Part shown: positions 43,395 through 54,561 of the stretch, piece by piece
How the letters are laid out: each line of letters begins with the position of its first letter
How positions within the stretch are numbered: the first letter of the stretch is position 1
Notes under the pieces: generated by a model
What the model saw: only the letters and a program-made list of their open reading frames with translations
Databases searched by the model: none
Told to the model about the DNA's origin: nothing
NCBI GenBank assembly: GCA_038501625.1
Contig: JAZAYU010000079.1
Location: 1,178,001 to 1,242,000 of the forward strand
DNA from: Corbicula japonica
Taxonomy: Eukaryota; Mollusca; Bivalvia; Venerida; Cyrenidae
DNA length: 64,000 bases
Direction of reading: 5' to 3'
Program-made: the position numbers and the translations under genes

Positions 43395-43630
43395 AAAAAG
43401 AGAAATATGCATATCAGAAATGGCCACATGAAGAAAACAGTCTTCCCACCCTGCCATAAAGTAGAGAGGAAAAGAGAGAACATAGCAGTGTAAAGCTGAT
43501 CCAACGGAAAGACATGCACAACAAGTACCAATAGGGATGCCTATTACTTATTTATAAATAGAAGCAATAAATAGAATATAAATATTATCTAATAAAAAAG
43601 AACAACTTGATCAGGTCTTGTCAAGTCTCT
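43395..43630 (-). mobile_element. Penelope-like element, tail joined to RT fragment
   Basis: Reverse orientation: GAAATATGCATATCAGAAAT tail start, then AATAGGGATGCCTATTACTT (the IGIPMG codons reversed) and a terminal CAGGTCTTGTCAAG. Most of the element is deleted. Confidence 0.65.
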
Positions 43631-43690
43631 TTATTTGTCATTAGAACCATATGTAAAAAGCCAGGATGTCAAATTGTTCGAACCCCCCTT

Positions 43691-44490
43691 TATTAGGACT
43701 GAGGGCACAAGTAAGTCCTGCTGGGGTAATCACTATACCGGTAACCTGATGGGCAGAAATACTTATGGGCACTTTTGGTGTGATATGTGTTGAAGACATC
43801 TCCTAATGCTGTTACAGCAGACATCCAAGTGATGTGTGGAATTTGTTGCCCACGAACTGAAATACAAATCAGAAAAAAATGTCACTTCATATGTAAACAA
43901 AACTAACTGTTATTGGTTTGTATGTGATGTGGTTGATTCATGCCCGTTTAATATGACCTTGACCTCATTGATATGGGTTATCAGACCTATAGTCTTGTAC
44001 TTTACATTACAGAGCTAGTTTGAAACAAAATGTATCAGTTATCCTTCTTTTCTATGCTTACTCATACAACATTCTTTACTTTGATTATGGTCCAACATGT
44101 GAAATGCAATTTTTATGAAAACAAAAAGATATTGCATAATTAGTTTTTGTGATACTTACTGCATGTCCATGGCGAATGAATTATTTGCAACATTTAGTGT
44201 CGATGCAGCAGCCACAGACTCCACGTAACTTCCGAGTAGTGTGGAACTGGGGGGAGAAATCACCACTTTGTGGTGATTCGCTCCTTGGGCCATTGCAAAT
44301 GCGTGAAAGGGGAGATAAACGTAACAGGATGTCTGCCATGACTACCAGGAGTTATCTTAACTCTGTAAGCGCCAGCATTCCTTGGAAGTCTGCGAGGCTC
44401 CCTGAAAATGTCGCAGACTGCTGTAAATGGGCTGTGACATACCGTTTCAACAAACCTTATGATCCACTGTTTCAGAGGGAGAACAATAGT
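43691..44490 (-). pseudogene. Decayed coding-like region, unrecognised
   Basis: The last part reads RGQQIPHITWMSAVTALGDV and then YHTKSAHKYFCPSGY, ending at TAA next to AATAAA (about 43691). A TTTCAG acceptor at about 43858 and an ATGCA/GTAAGT donor at about 44160 would join it in phase to an upstream frame containing WIIRFVETVCHSPFTAVCDI and GAYRVKITPGSHGRHPVTF, which has two stop codons. Other frames across 44160-44300, including one on the + strand, are also open. So this may be a broken gene or an old transposon. I do not recognise the family. Confidence 0.3.
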
Positions 44491-46164
44491 TTATTGTTGT
44501 TTTTTTTTTACTTTTTTTCCACCAAAAGTACTGTACTTTTAGTTTTCCCTTTTGACTTGTTGTTTCATTAGGACAGAGAAATGTGTACTATTTCCCTCCA
44601 AAAGTGTGTCCTTTTAGTTTTCCCACCTTAAAAACCAATTCATCATCATGTTTAATCTTGATGACATTTTACATTTCTAAACATCTAAAGAATTTTAATT
44701 AAAATAGTGGTGACCATGGAGACTTGATGTCGTAAGTGTATGTTTAGTTTTCCCGCCACTAAAACGAATCTCATAAATCACATGATAACAGGTGTTTTTC
44801 TTACCTCTTGGCATCCAAAGAATATTCATTAAAAAGAATGATAAGGGTTATTTGATAAAGGTCTTATAAAAGAACTTAGAAAAAACAGCAGGGAATTCTT
44901 TTTAGCAAACTGCCAACTTTTGTTCAAAATGATTTATGTTTTTCGCATGACTTACCAATCATCAATGGTATTAGCATTAGTATTTGGAAAAGAACCCTAC
45001 AATAAATTATGTATTAAAATTTCTAATATAGCCCAGGCATGTCTTAGTAACAAACTCAAGAGTAGAACGTTTTGTAAAGGCCAAACTAAAATGGAACTCA
45101 AATGAGGGAATACAAACCAGGAGACTACAGGATTTTCTTTATAAAAGTGCAAGTAAACATTTCTTACCTACTCAATTCTTTTCATTGAGTCCATACAGTA
45201 AATTTGCCCAAACAGTGGATTCTTGAGCTGGAAATCACCACCATTCTCAGCAGATGTCAGTTAATTGCTGCTATAGAGGTACCCCACTTTGAGTATCACA
45301 GCAAGGTCTTTTTTTACAGAAAAGCCTTGAACCACATACCAAATAAAATAAGCTACCTCAAACAATTCTTATTGACAGTCTGGTTTTATCCATTTGACAG
45401 CACTTCCCTAGCCCTCAACGGTTTGATATTAGAACGAATGTCGCGTCATAACCTTTCAGACTGAAATATTGCGGTAAAAGCACATATTTCAGCCGCGAAA
45501 AGCTACACGAAACAAACCGTTCATTTCCGGGTTTAGCTTTAGGCGCCAAAATGTTTACATCCGAAGTTTAGCGTCATTTTTCATAATCTCCTTGTTTGAT
45601 CACCGTAAATATCTCGTATATATCTTATTTTTTCGATTTAAACCAACACTAAGGAGAAGTAACGTTGATATTCTTCCAAATTGTCCCCTTTTTTTGCACA
45701 ATTTTCTGTCTCGACCGAAATGGCGGAAGTCAAACTGTTAAACGGTGAAATGTATTAAATTGCGTCTGTGATCTTTTCGAAATTTACGAAATGGTCACTT
45801 TTTACCGAAACGGACTTATAACCCTCCTAGTTGGTGAGATCCCAGCTACTTCTTAATGATAAAGAGAAGTGAAAAAAGTTTTTTGTTTTATAATACAAAC
45901 ACTGTTATTTATTTGAGTTGTATATTTCGGATTAAGCATACTTTCATCATACAGGGTTGAACTGTAAACATACAGTTTAAAGCAGATTGCTTCTCAAACC
46001 GTCGTTTCATCCACGAAGGAAATAAAACATAGTTGTTGGAAACTAGCATACAATATCTGTCTTATGCAGTAAAATAATATCTAAAGCATGGTCTAACTGT
46101 AGAAAGTATAGTACATCTCAAGTGCTTGGGTATAGTTATTATACAATAGCATACTAACATTTCC
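44491..46164. other. Intergenic, no supported gene
   Basis: A + strand frame at 45204-45464 and a short - strand exon-like piece near 45171-45226 are the only coding-like signals; neither has a domain. An AAATGGCGG start-like context occurs near 45719. Confidence 0.4.
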
Positions 46165-46338
46165 TTATTTGGAAGTTGATCTTATCAATAGAGTGATTGA
46201 CATAGAACCCGTTTTAACAAGTTTCTCATGACGCATCAACCAGACTTTAATGTCATTCATCTGGCCTTCAAAAAATACAATGGCGTTCCTCAGTCCAAAC
46301 GCCAGATCCAGTTTTGCTCTCAGCAGTATAGATATCAT
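46165..46338 (-). CDS. Hypothetical 57-aa frame
   Basis: ATG at 46338, stop at 46165. Reads MISILLRAKLDLAFGLRNAI and then VFFEGQMNDIKVWLMRHEKL. Composition looks protein-like but there is no known domain. It could be part of a spliced gene starting near 46926. Confidence 0.2.
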   Translation of the reverse strand: MISILLRAKLDLAFGLRNAIVFFEGQMNDIKVWLMRHEKLVKTGSMSITLLIRSTSK

Positions 46339-46484
46339 CTCTGTGTTATAAACTAATTACCCGTCGTAAACGTAAACAGATTAAACGTGCGAAATACACA
46401 ATATCATGTGCAATATCAATGCATCCTTGCACGTCATTCCTTCCAACTAGAACACATATCCCTTTCGAGTTCTCCACCCTGCGG

Positions 46485-46575
46485 AGTGAAAGCGGAGGCA
46501 GAAGGAGTGAAAGAGGAGGCATGAGGAGTGAAAGAGGAGGCATGAGGAGTGAAAGAGGAGGCATGAGGAGTGAAA
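46485..46575. repeat. 24-bp tandem repeat
   Basis: About four units of GAGTGAAAGAGGAGGCATGAG. It makes artefactual repetitive frames on both strands. Confidence 0.85.
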
Positions 46576-46845
46576 TCCCCAAAGACCACACTGTAACTCC
46601 CCAACCATCCCCCAACCACAGTATCATACGTCAGCGGTACTGGCCTTGGGCATGTCGCCTTGCATGATTGCAATGGCCGGAGAAGCACTTCTAATTCTAT
46701 GATTTCTTTGTCTACCCCAGTCTTTCATTGTTCCAACTGCCTTGGCTGACAGTTCTTCCGAAGTTAATGTTGTTTGACAGCGGGCACTCCTTTCATAAAC
46801 ACTGTGGTAATTCACAAGTATGTCCCACACCGAAATTGTGATCGA

Positions 46846-46926
46846 TCAACACGTGAGTTTGTTAAAAGATCGTTTTTTCTTTTCTGAAGTAAATCGAAAG
46901 CGTTTGTAACGTCCGAAGGACGCCAT
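46846..46926 (-). CDS. Possible first coding exon, unrecognised
   Basis: CAAAATGGCG start context at 46926; encodes MASFGRYKRFRFTSEKKKRS and FNKLTC before a stop. The basic run resembles a nuclear localisation signal. A - strand frame at 46624-46830 (WDILVNYHSVYERSARC) follows in a different phase. No clear donor, so the gene model is speculative. Confidence 0.2.
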   Translation of the reverse strand: MASFGRYKRFRFTSEKKKRSFNKLTC

Positions 46927-48375
46927 TTTGATAAACACCGGATATACTGTAAAAGTCTCTACGATAAAAATTCAATAATCTAATATCGCGTTATTACTCA
47001 AATAATTAATAAAATAATTATTGCTGAATATAACTAAAAAGAAATTGAGTTTTGTTTTACGGTGATAATTACAAGATTGATCCCCATTTCAAATATTTAT
47101 TGTATTTGCATTTTTGTTAGAGACTCTTTATCGGAAAATTTCGTTCAAATCCGGTGATGATCGAAGCTGACCGAAAAGTCGCTAAATAACACGAGCGTTT
47201 CCGATTAATGATGTATGGCTTACCTTAAGGTCAGAGTACACTAAATATAAAAGCCTGGTGCGGATTGGACAATTTTGTCTAGGGACGATTCGGGCTTAAT
47301 TTATTTTCAAAGATTCATTGGCCAAAACTATAGAGAATAGAAATAATTTTTTGTTTTCAAAAATGTAAAATGACTTTAATTATATACTTAAAAATAAAAA
47401 TGATTATTTAAAACACTGTTTGAAAGGTGATTTGTGTCACTTTAAAGAAGTTGGTACTTTCCTTATTTTGGGTTAGAGATTTGTTTACATTCTGGGGGTG
47501 GTTACTTTCGGTTTAAAATGCTGAGAGAATGAGTTGGTGAAGGCACCAATTCTTGGTCATTTTTGCATTTCTCAAGAGTGCCACTATGCAAATCTGGGGT
47601 AGTTTTGGAACAAGTCGTGTAAATAAAATCACAGGAGGACCAAATCTTATAATGTAAGTCTATGGGAAACTATTTAGTGGTCTCTGACCTAAAAAGTTTT
47701 GAGGGGATGAATTATTAAATGTGGTAAAAATGAGTGCACAAATAGTCGCCACAGCAATTTTCTCGGTTTAAAATTGATGAATAATATCTAACAGTAATTA
47801 TATAACTAAGAAAGGAGAAGAGCAAGTAGACCACGTCTTGACAAGCCAGAAAATATGTTTCACTTAAGCACAATCATTTACAACATAAAAGTGAAAACTT
47901 TCATTTATTGTGGAAATTGTTAAGAGCAGCCATATACATAATATCAGAGTTATTCAGCAGGAATTTAAAAAATTACAAAAAGTAAAAAACAAAACAAATA
48001 AAAACGATAACCGAGAGAAGACAAAACAGACTACACATGGATAATAAAATGATACAATTTGACCCGTCAGCGGAAAAAACAACACATAATATATTTGTCA
48101 TCGGGGGTTAAACCGTTTTGAAGCTCTCTATTACCACATATCATTTCTAAAATTAAAAAAAAATAAATAAAAAAACCCAACAAATTGGGCTCTATGGAGT
48201 TTTTCTAACTGGTACATATAATGAAACAACAGAGTTACAAGTAATCAGGTAGAAATAAAACTGATTAAAAGAAATAAGGTCAAAAGGCCACTTAAAGATA
48301 CAATATAATACTATGAATACGTCTTGTTTTTACTTAAAGTATCAAAATTAGTACTTATTAATTGTAAAATAATTG
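46927..48375. other. Intergenic, no feature seen
   Basis: AT-rich; no gene or clear repeat recognised. Confidence 0.5.
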
Positions 48376-48605
48376 AGTTGGGCTCAACCGATAGCTAAGA
48401 GGCGTGAGCTGTAGTATAAATTTCCATTACTGTCTATAAACAGGCTCAATAAAAGCGACCCTGCAATATTTTAACGATGGATTCAATAAACTTATGAGCA
48501 GTAATGACAAGTCATATTACTTTCCACGCTGCTTAGAACCAACTCAACAACGCAACATAAATATTTCCTGCTCAACGGCCTTGAACTGGCGTTGTTGATA
48601 ACAAC
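48376..48605. repeat. Two R1 copies in inverted orientation
   Basis: Left copy reversed (GAGTTGGGCTCAACCG, AACAGGCTCAATAAAAGC), right copy forward (GAGCAGTAATGACAAGTC, CCACGCTGCTTAGAACC). Confidence 0.65.
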
Positions 48606-49049
48606 AATTGTTTATGAAACAGTTGGATTTAAAATATGATGTGAAAATAACTTCCTTGATTGCTAGAAAAAATAATTTGTGTACGTCATGTTTAAAAAGA
48701 TAAAGGGAAAATAGTATAAACTTCCTTTAAAGCTTAAAATTGTTTTGTCGTTTTTAAAAATAAACTAGATAGTTTTGTTTTCAAAAGTTAATGGACAACT
48801 GTAAGAGCAGCCACACTTGATATATAAAATACATTTGTCTTTTGAAATAATACAAATCTAGATTGTTTAAGACCTTTTAAATGACACCGTTGTATATATA
48901 TTCTTATTGATACATTTCATCAGGACTTCTTACTGCTGTTGAAAAGTCACAAACAAAACCCTTCTTGCAATATTTTCATTTTTGTGTTGTATTCAGTGCC
49001 TTTATTGTTTTAGTGTCTGTTTTAAGATTTCTTCATTTTATAAAGCATG

Positions 49050-49140
49050 CTCTCTCTCTTTTCCACTCTTCTTCTTGGCTGTGTGTGAAAGGCTGTGTAA
49101 TATGAATGTGGCAATTCCTGATATGCATATTTCACTTTTT
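49050..49140 (+). mobile_element. Penelope-like element tail
   Basis: CTCTCTCTTTTCCACTCTTC, AGGCTGTGTAATATGAATGTG, then GATTCCTGATATGCATATTT. Tail only. Confidence 0.6.
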
Positions 49141-49301
49141 AAACTTCTCTTTAAATATAATTAGAAAATCACCTATGGAAACTCTAATCATTGAAAATAA
49201 AAATGATGGTCTCACAACTGGTTCCCCAAAGCCAGTGTTAGGATGTCTTAACCAATTTGAACATGTACATATTTGCAAAAAGTTGCAAAAACGTACCGGC
49301 T

Positions 49302-50382
49302 GTGTAACGCCGCATAGAAGCATCGCCGCATAAACATTTTTGTTAGTTTATGCGGTGATTTTCAACGCATTTATATACAGATCGAACGCGTTTATGCTGC
49401 GACGCTCGACGCATAAAGCAGAAATTTATTATATGCGGCGCAACTGCCCTTTTGCCGCATAAAGAGGATTAATTTAACAATTTATTATAAAGCTTAAAAC
49501 AGAGTTCTAATATTTGAAAAAAACGATGATGATGTTGATGACGATGATGTTGATGACGATGATATCCGTCTGTTTCAAAGTTTTATAAAAATGGCACTCT
49601 CCAGAGTAGCATTATATTCATTTGTTTAGGAAGATGTTACCTGCTATTTTTATTGTTTCAATAACGACATAATTATGGCCCTTGATTAAGTTAATATTGA
49701 GATATTCTTTTCATTAATAAAAATGTATATTAATGGCATGCTCGTTGGCCTAGTCAGTAAATTTTGTTTTATTGTAATTTTTAGCACACATTGCCGATTG
49801 GCGATTTTTACAACTTGCTTATTCTACGTAATAGTTACCACTGTCCCAAAATTGGCCTGGCCTAGGGATTTTTTTCAAAGGCCCTGGGGTTGGGACAATG
49901 GTTACATATCACATGTGCATTACTTGGGACTTATTGCAACGGACAAGTTAAATTATCAAAAACAATATTTTTATCACCGGACTTGTAGGTGATCATAGCT
50001 GATACAGGTATACCTTCATGTTTATTTTTATTTAAATGATACAGGGTCATCGCGACCTTCTTGGTTCAAACCGCAATATTGGACGCGTTTGATCTGTTCC
50101 GAAAAGGAAAGCGGCAAATATTTGATGCAAGATTTGGCGATAAATTTATCACGTGACACATAAAGAAACAAAAAGGTCGGGTCATTTCTGGGAAGTCAGT
50201 ATGTACCTCTCTAAATGTCCAATAGTGATGATATTATATACATCTACATTGTACCACTTTTGTACAAGTATCTGTTTTTATTGCCTTTTTGACGCATAAA
50301 AAGTATTTTTTATGCGTTGAAAATCACCGCATAAACGAACAAAAATTTGTTTATGCGGCGATGCTCCTATGCGGCGTTACAC
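49302..50382. mobile_element. Foldback DNA element with about 75-bp inverted ends
   Basis: Left end GTGTAACGCCGCATAGAAGC, right end (reverse complement) GTGTAACGCCGCATAGGAGC. Similarity continues about 75 bp through GTTTATGCGGTGATTTTCAA. GGCT flanks both ends (49298-49301 and 50383-50386). Each arm contains its own small hairpin (GCCGCATAAAC/GTTTATGCGG), and more CGCATAAA motifs lie inside. The interior has a (GAT)n-like stretch and another inverted repeat around 49840-49905. No transposase frame. Superfamily unknown. Confidence 0.8.
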
Positions 50383-50509
50383 GGCTGTGTTATTCATTAA
50401 TACGTATAACAAGTGCGCATGTCATTAGTATGTTGATCATGAGGTCACTTGAAAACATTTTTAATATAAATCACACTCTTACACGGCGCAAATCAACATT
50501 TTTAAAACC

Positions 50510-50690
50510 ATTGAGGCAAGTGTAAGGTTAACGCACCGTTGAAACCGGGTTAACGCCTCGGTGGCAAATTGTGGCAAAATCTTTGGTCACTGACTGTTCC
50601 AAAGCAATAGTTTCTCAGGTTTTCATTTTCGTTGTTTGTGGAGTGGTGGGACTGTGTTTTCTAACTATTCCTCATACTTAATTTTTGTCT
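50510..50690 (+). mobile_element. Penelope-like element tail
   Basis: GGCAAGTGTAAGGTTAACGC, TCACTGACTGTTCCAAAGC, then GTTGTTTGTGGAGTGGTGGG. Diverged copy. Confidence 0.6.
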
Positions 50691-51197
50691 TAACGTAAAG
50701 TATTACCTTGTACATGCAGAAAGTGATGTACACTGATGTAAGGCTTAGACCTTTCCAGAAAAACTGCAAGATTATTTCATGTTTTAAATCTTAGAATTCA
50801 ATTTCGTTTTCCAGCTTTGAATATTTAACCGAAATTTATTTTAGATATTTTTAAATCAAAGACACACAAACGGTTTTAAATAGTGGTAACAGGATTACTA
50901 GAACTGTTCATACGAGTCCATTAATACTTAAAAAACTCATATTCCCCAAAACGACTTCAAAACGATCTCTACAGGCATTTGAAAAAACTACTTTTTCTTG
51001 TTGACGTACGCACATGGTCTGATTCGAAAAACTGGCAGATGGAAATTTCTCCCTGCTTCAACGTGTGACTCAACGTATTATCTGGGTACAGAGGTATGAC
51101 CAAATCCAATTATAGTGTTTTTTTTCGCATTTATATCAAAAGTGAAATATGCATATGCATATCAAAGGTAATTTCGCAATGAGAACAATTAAGAAAA
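50691..51197. other. Intergenic, no gene seen
   Basis: AT-rich; a short tail-like GTGAAATATGCATATGCATA motif at about 51141. Confidence 0.5.
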
Positions 51198-53556
51198 ACT
51201 AGAAATGTGTCCATAGGACACGGATGCCCCCGCTATGCGTTGTTATGAGACACTTAAGTGCACTGATGAGAATAATAGAATTTGAAAGACAGTGATGTGC
51301 AAGTAATTATAAGAATATGCATAAATTTGAAGATCAGTAAATTATTTGTATTTGCGGCACTGCTGTGTGCTCATAACGGAAATGTCTGTGAACAAGTTTT
51401 TAGTAAGAGTGACCTTGATTTTGGACCTACAGACCTTGGTATTGTACGCGACACACCGTCTTAATATGGTGATTATTTTTACCAAGTTATTTAAAAATCC
51501 AATTATAAATAACAAATTTACAGCCCGAACAAGACAATTCTATAGTCATGTGTATTGTACGCGACACACCGCCTTGTCATGGTGAACATTTGTGCCCAGT
51601 AATTTTTGAAATCATTCTATTCATAACGAAGTTACAGCTCCGACTAGAAAATTCTATTTTTAGTAACAGTAACCTTGACCTTGGACCTACATGCATGGGT
51701 ATTGTACGCGACACACCGTCTAGATATGGTGAACATTTATTCAAAGTTATTATAAAATTCAATCAGAAGTAACAAAGTTACAGAGCTGACACGGTTTTGC
51801 AATTTTCGAATTCTATTTTATTAATTCATTGACCTGTCAAGACCTTATCAAGGCGCTTACAGTTTTATTGGATAATATTTATTTTAGATTTGGTACCTCT
51901 ATTTATAAACAAGTAATAGGAATTACAACGGGTACTTATTGTGCTCCCCTTGCCGCTGATCTGTTTTTATACTGTTATGAAATAGATTTTATGTTGTCTC
52001 TTTCTACCGAACATCAGGATGACATTATTACATCCTTTAACAAAACCTCAAGGTACCTTGTTGATTTGTTGAATATAGATAATAATCATTTTCCATCTCT
52101 GGTTAATAAATATATCCTAATGAACTGCAACTAAATAAAGCAAACACTTCAGATAAGCAAGCAAAATTTCTTGATCTTAATCTTTCTATTCAAAATGGAT
52201 ACGTCACTACTAAAATATATGATGAAAGAGATGATTATAATTTTTGGGGAATTTTAGTAAATTTTCCGTTTTTACACGGCGGTGTTCCTCTTGTTACAAT
52301 TAACGGGGTTTATATCTCACAGCTTGTTCGCTTTTCTAGAGCTTGAAATTATGTTAATGATTTCAATGAACGTAATCTTTGCATAACAGAAAAACTTTTA
52401 AAACAAGGTTATCGGTATCACAAATTAAGGAAAACCTTTTGCAAGTTTTATCGCTGATATCCAGATTTAATTCAAAATACAGGTGCAGTTTAAAATCACT
52501 TTTGCAGCCAGTCTTTTATGGAGATTTAATTTCTTAACTTAAGAAAATAAAAGGCAATGTTAATTTCTCTCGGTTATTCGTAAAAATCATCTGTAAATTA
52601 AAAAAAAAGATAACTAACATGATATTCTGCAGCGCTCTGCAGGCCTGGTGATTAACCCATCTACAGTAAATTATTATGCTTACCTCTTCGGGGCAGGGTT
52701 TTAAGAGTTTATGAATATTTATAGGAAAAAAAAACAACCTAGAAGCTCGATGTGTTTCTTTTATCCCTGTCATCGTGTTCTTGCTGATTTGACTCCAGGT
52801 GCTCTGGTCTCGGTAAATTTATTGAGCAACCGCCCCTATGGCTGTTCAATGCTATTATCTTCTTATGTTTTAAATGCTTGTGTGCTTTTGCATGCAACAT
52901 TGTTAAGCTGGTGGGTGGGTTGGAGTGAATTCACTAAGACAACTTGTGCTTGTTTTGTGATATGAGAACCTGTTGGGGCAAGTGTGGGGTTGGTACACCC
53001 TAGAACCTGGTTTAATCCCCCAGTGCTCTTTTTCTTTTATTGTTTGTGGCGTCTATTTAAATTGACCTACTTATAACAAACATGCTCTCTCTTCTTATTC
53101 TTTTTCGCTGCGTGGGGAGGCTGTGTTTTGTGATTGTGACGATTCCTGATATGCATATTTCACTTTTTTTATTAACAGTGACCTTGAGCTTGGGCCTACA
53201 GGCATGGGTATTGTACGAGACACACCGCCTTGTCTTGGTGAACATTTGTGCCAAATCATTTTGAAATCACTCCATTCATATCGAAGTTACAGCCCGGACA
53301 AGAAAAGTCAATTTTTAGTAACAGTGACCTTGACTTTAGACCTAAAGGCATGGGTATTGTACGCGACATAGCGTCTTGATATGGTGAACATTTATTTCAA
53401 GTTATTTTAAAATCAAATAAAAATAACGAAGTTACAGTGCAGACACGGTTTTGCAATTTTCGAACACACAAACACACTGACACACTGACTGACACACTAA
53501 CAAATAGACAGGGTGAACACCATATGCTCTTCCGCCATTTCATGGCGGGGGCTTAA
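51198..53556 (+). mobile_element. Tandem-core element with GCCCCCGC ends, interrupted
   Basis: Begins AGAAATGTGTCCATAGGACA with CGGATGCCCCCGC, ends CCATTTCATGGCGGGGGC, so the ends are inverted. The core has units of about 125-150 bp with GGTATTGTACGCGACACACC and TATGGTGAACATTT, three left and two right of the insertion at 51825-53166. Non-coding. Confidence 0.75.
51825..53166 (+). pseudogene. Penelope-like reverse transcriptase copy with 9-bp target duplication
   Basis: Flanked by TTTTATTAA at 51816-51824 and 53167-53175. Encodes KALTVLLDNIYFRFGTSIYK, GITTGTYCAPLAADLFLYCY (a changed PMGT motif) and SRYLVDLLNID, where YLVD replaces YLDD, so the catalytic aspartate pair is broken. Frameshifts follow at about 52110. 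The tail GTTGGTACACCCTAGAACC to GATATGCATATTTCAC ends the element. Dead copy. Confidence 0.8.
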
Positions 53557-54037
53557 AATCAATCTAACACCAATTGCTTTATTACGTGACAAGCATCTCG
53601 CATTTTCCTTACAGCCCACTGTTACCCTGTCTACAGTAAGTTCCCATCCATTGAATTTTGGCAATAAAATGTTGTTTATTAACATTTTAATATTGTGTGT
53701 GCACACAGCCAAATAGTAATTTTCCTGTTTTGGAAAACGCACCAGGAAATTTTAACAGATCTTGATAATTTTCACAAATAAACATATCAATTCAAAATCA
53801 TGAAAATTAATTTTTTAAACTATGTTTAATACAGAAAGTTAAAAGTCATTTAAAGTACATGTAATTCCATTTGTGAACTTAAATTTCGAAAATCAAAAGG
53901 TTACCATTAGCATATTCCGCAGCACTATGCATTCTTAATGATAAAATGCTCTTAGACTACTGGCAACATCTATATTGCATAAATATAGCAGAAACTTAAG
54001 ATTTAATAGATTATCAACGGCACCCGGTAACTCTGTG
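53557..54037. other. Intergenic, no feature seen
   Basis: AT-rich, nothing recognisable. Confidence 0.5.
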
Positions 54038-54108
54038 CCCAAGGTTATAAAACTGCGCATGGAAACCAGTCTCAAATCTCAAGCATCTGATTGGCTGAAA
54101 TGGCGGCT
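54038..54108. mobile_element. Foldback MITE, left arm only
   Basis: Begins CCCAAGGTTATAAAACTG and includes CAAGCATCTGATTGGCTG, as in the left arm of 1334-1482. The right arm is absent, so this is a truncated copy. Confidence 0.7.
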
Positions 54109-54269
54109 TTTTCCTAATATGCGCATTTAACTTTTTTATATTTATTCCTGAATTAGGTTAGAAGCTCAAGTTTTTTTGTGTAACGCAAATAAGCATATTT
54201 TGTCATCAGTACCAATCGTTGTAACGTAATAATCATACCGTTTACCAACGATACTTGTGCATCCTTCAT

Positions 54270-54350
54270 TAGGGAAGCAATCGGTTAACGTAATCCCACT
54301 TAAGGGGAAAAGCGCTTTGCCGCAGAGATTCTTGTTCGATTCCATGTCTG
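54270..54350 (+). repeat. tRNA-like (SINE head?) sequence
   Basis: AATCGGTTAACG resembles an A box and TTGTTCGATTCC a B box, about 50 bp apart. It does not fold into a clear cloverleaf by eye. Could be a SINE fragment or chance. Confidence 0.2.
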
Positions 54351-54561
54351 AAACTATACCTTATTTAATGAGAAATAACACAGCACAACAAAATATAATA
54401 TTATCGTATTAATAACATTTGACAGAAATGTCCAAATTTTCTTCTAACTTATAAGCATATAGCCAAATAGACATATAGTCTAGAATCAAGCATTTACATT
54501 CACCATATCGCTTATCTTCAAAGAAAGACAAACACACATTGATACGTTTTGAACGTTTGCG

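Noticed and set aside
46419..46688. Repetitive GGMRSERGG-type protein
   Set aside because: Arises from a 24 bp tandem repeat open in several frames; no other coding evidence.
51255..51290. Hammerhead ribozyme core (CTGATGAG...) often linked with Penelope-like elements
   Set aside because: The matching GAAA strand and cleavage triplet with flanking stems are not present. The CTGATGA at about 62231 fails in the same way.
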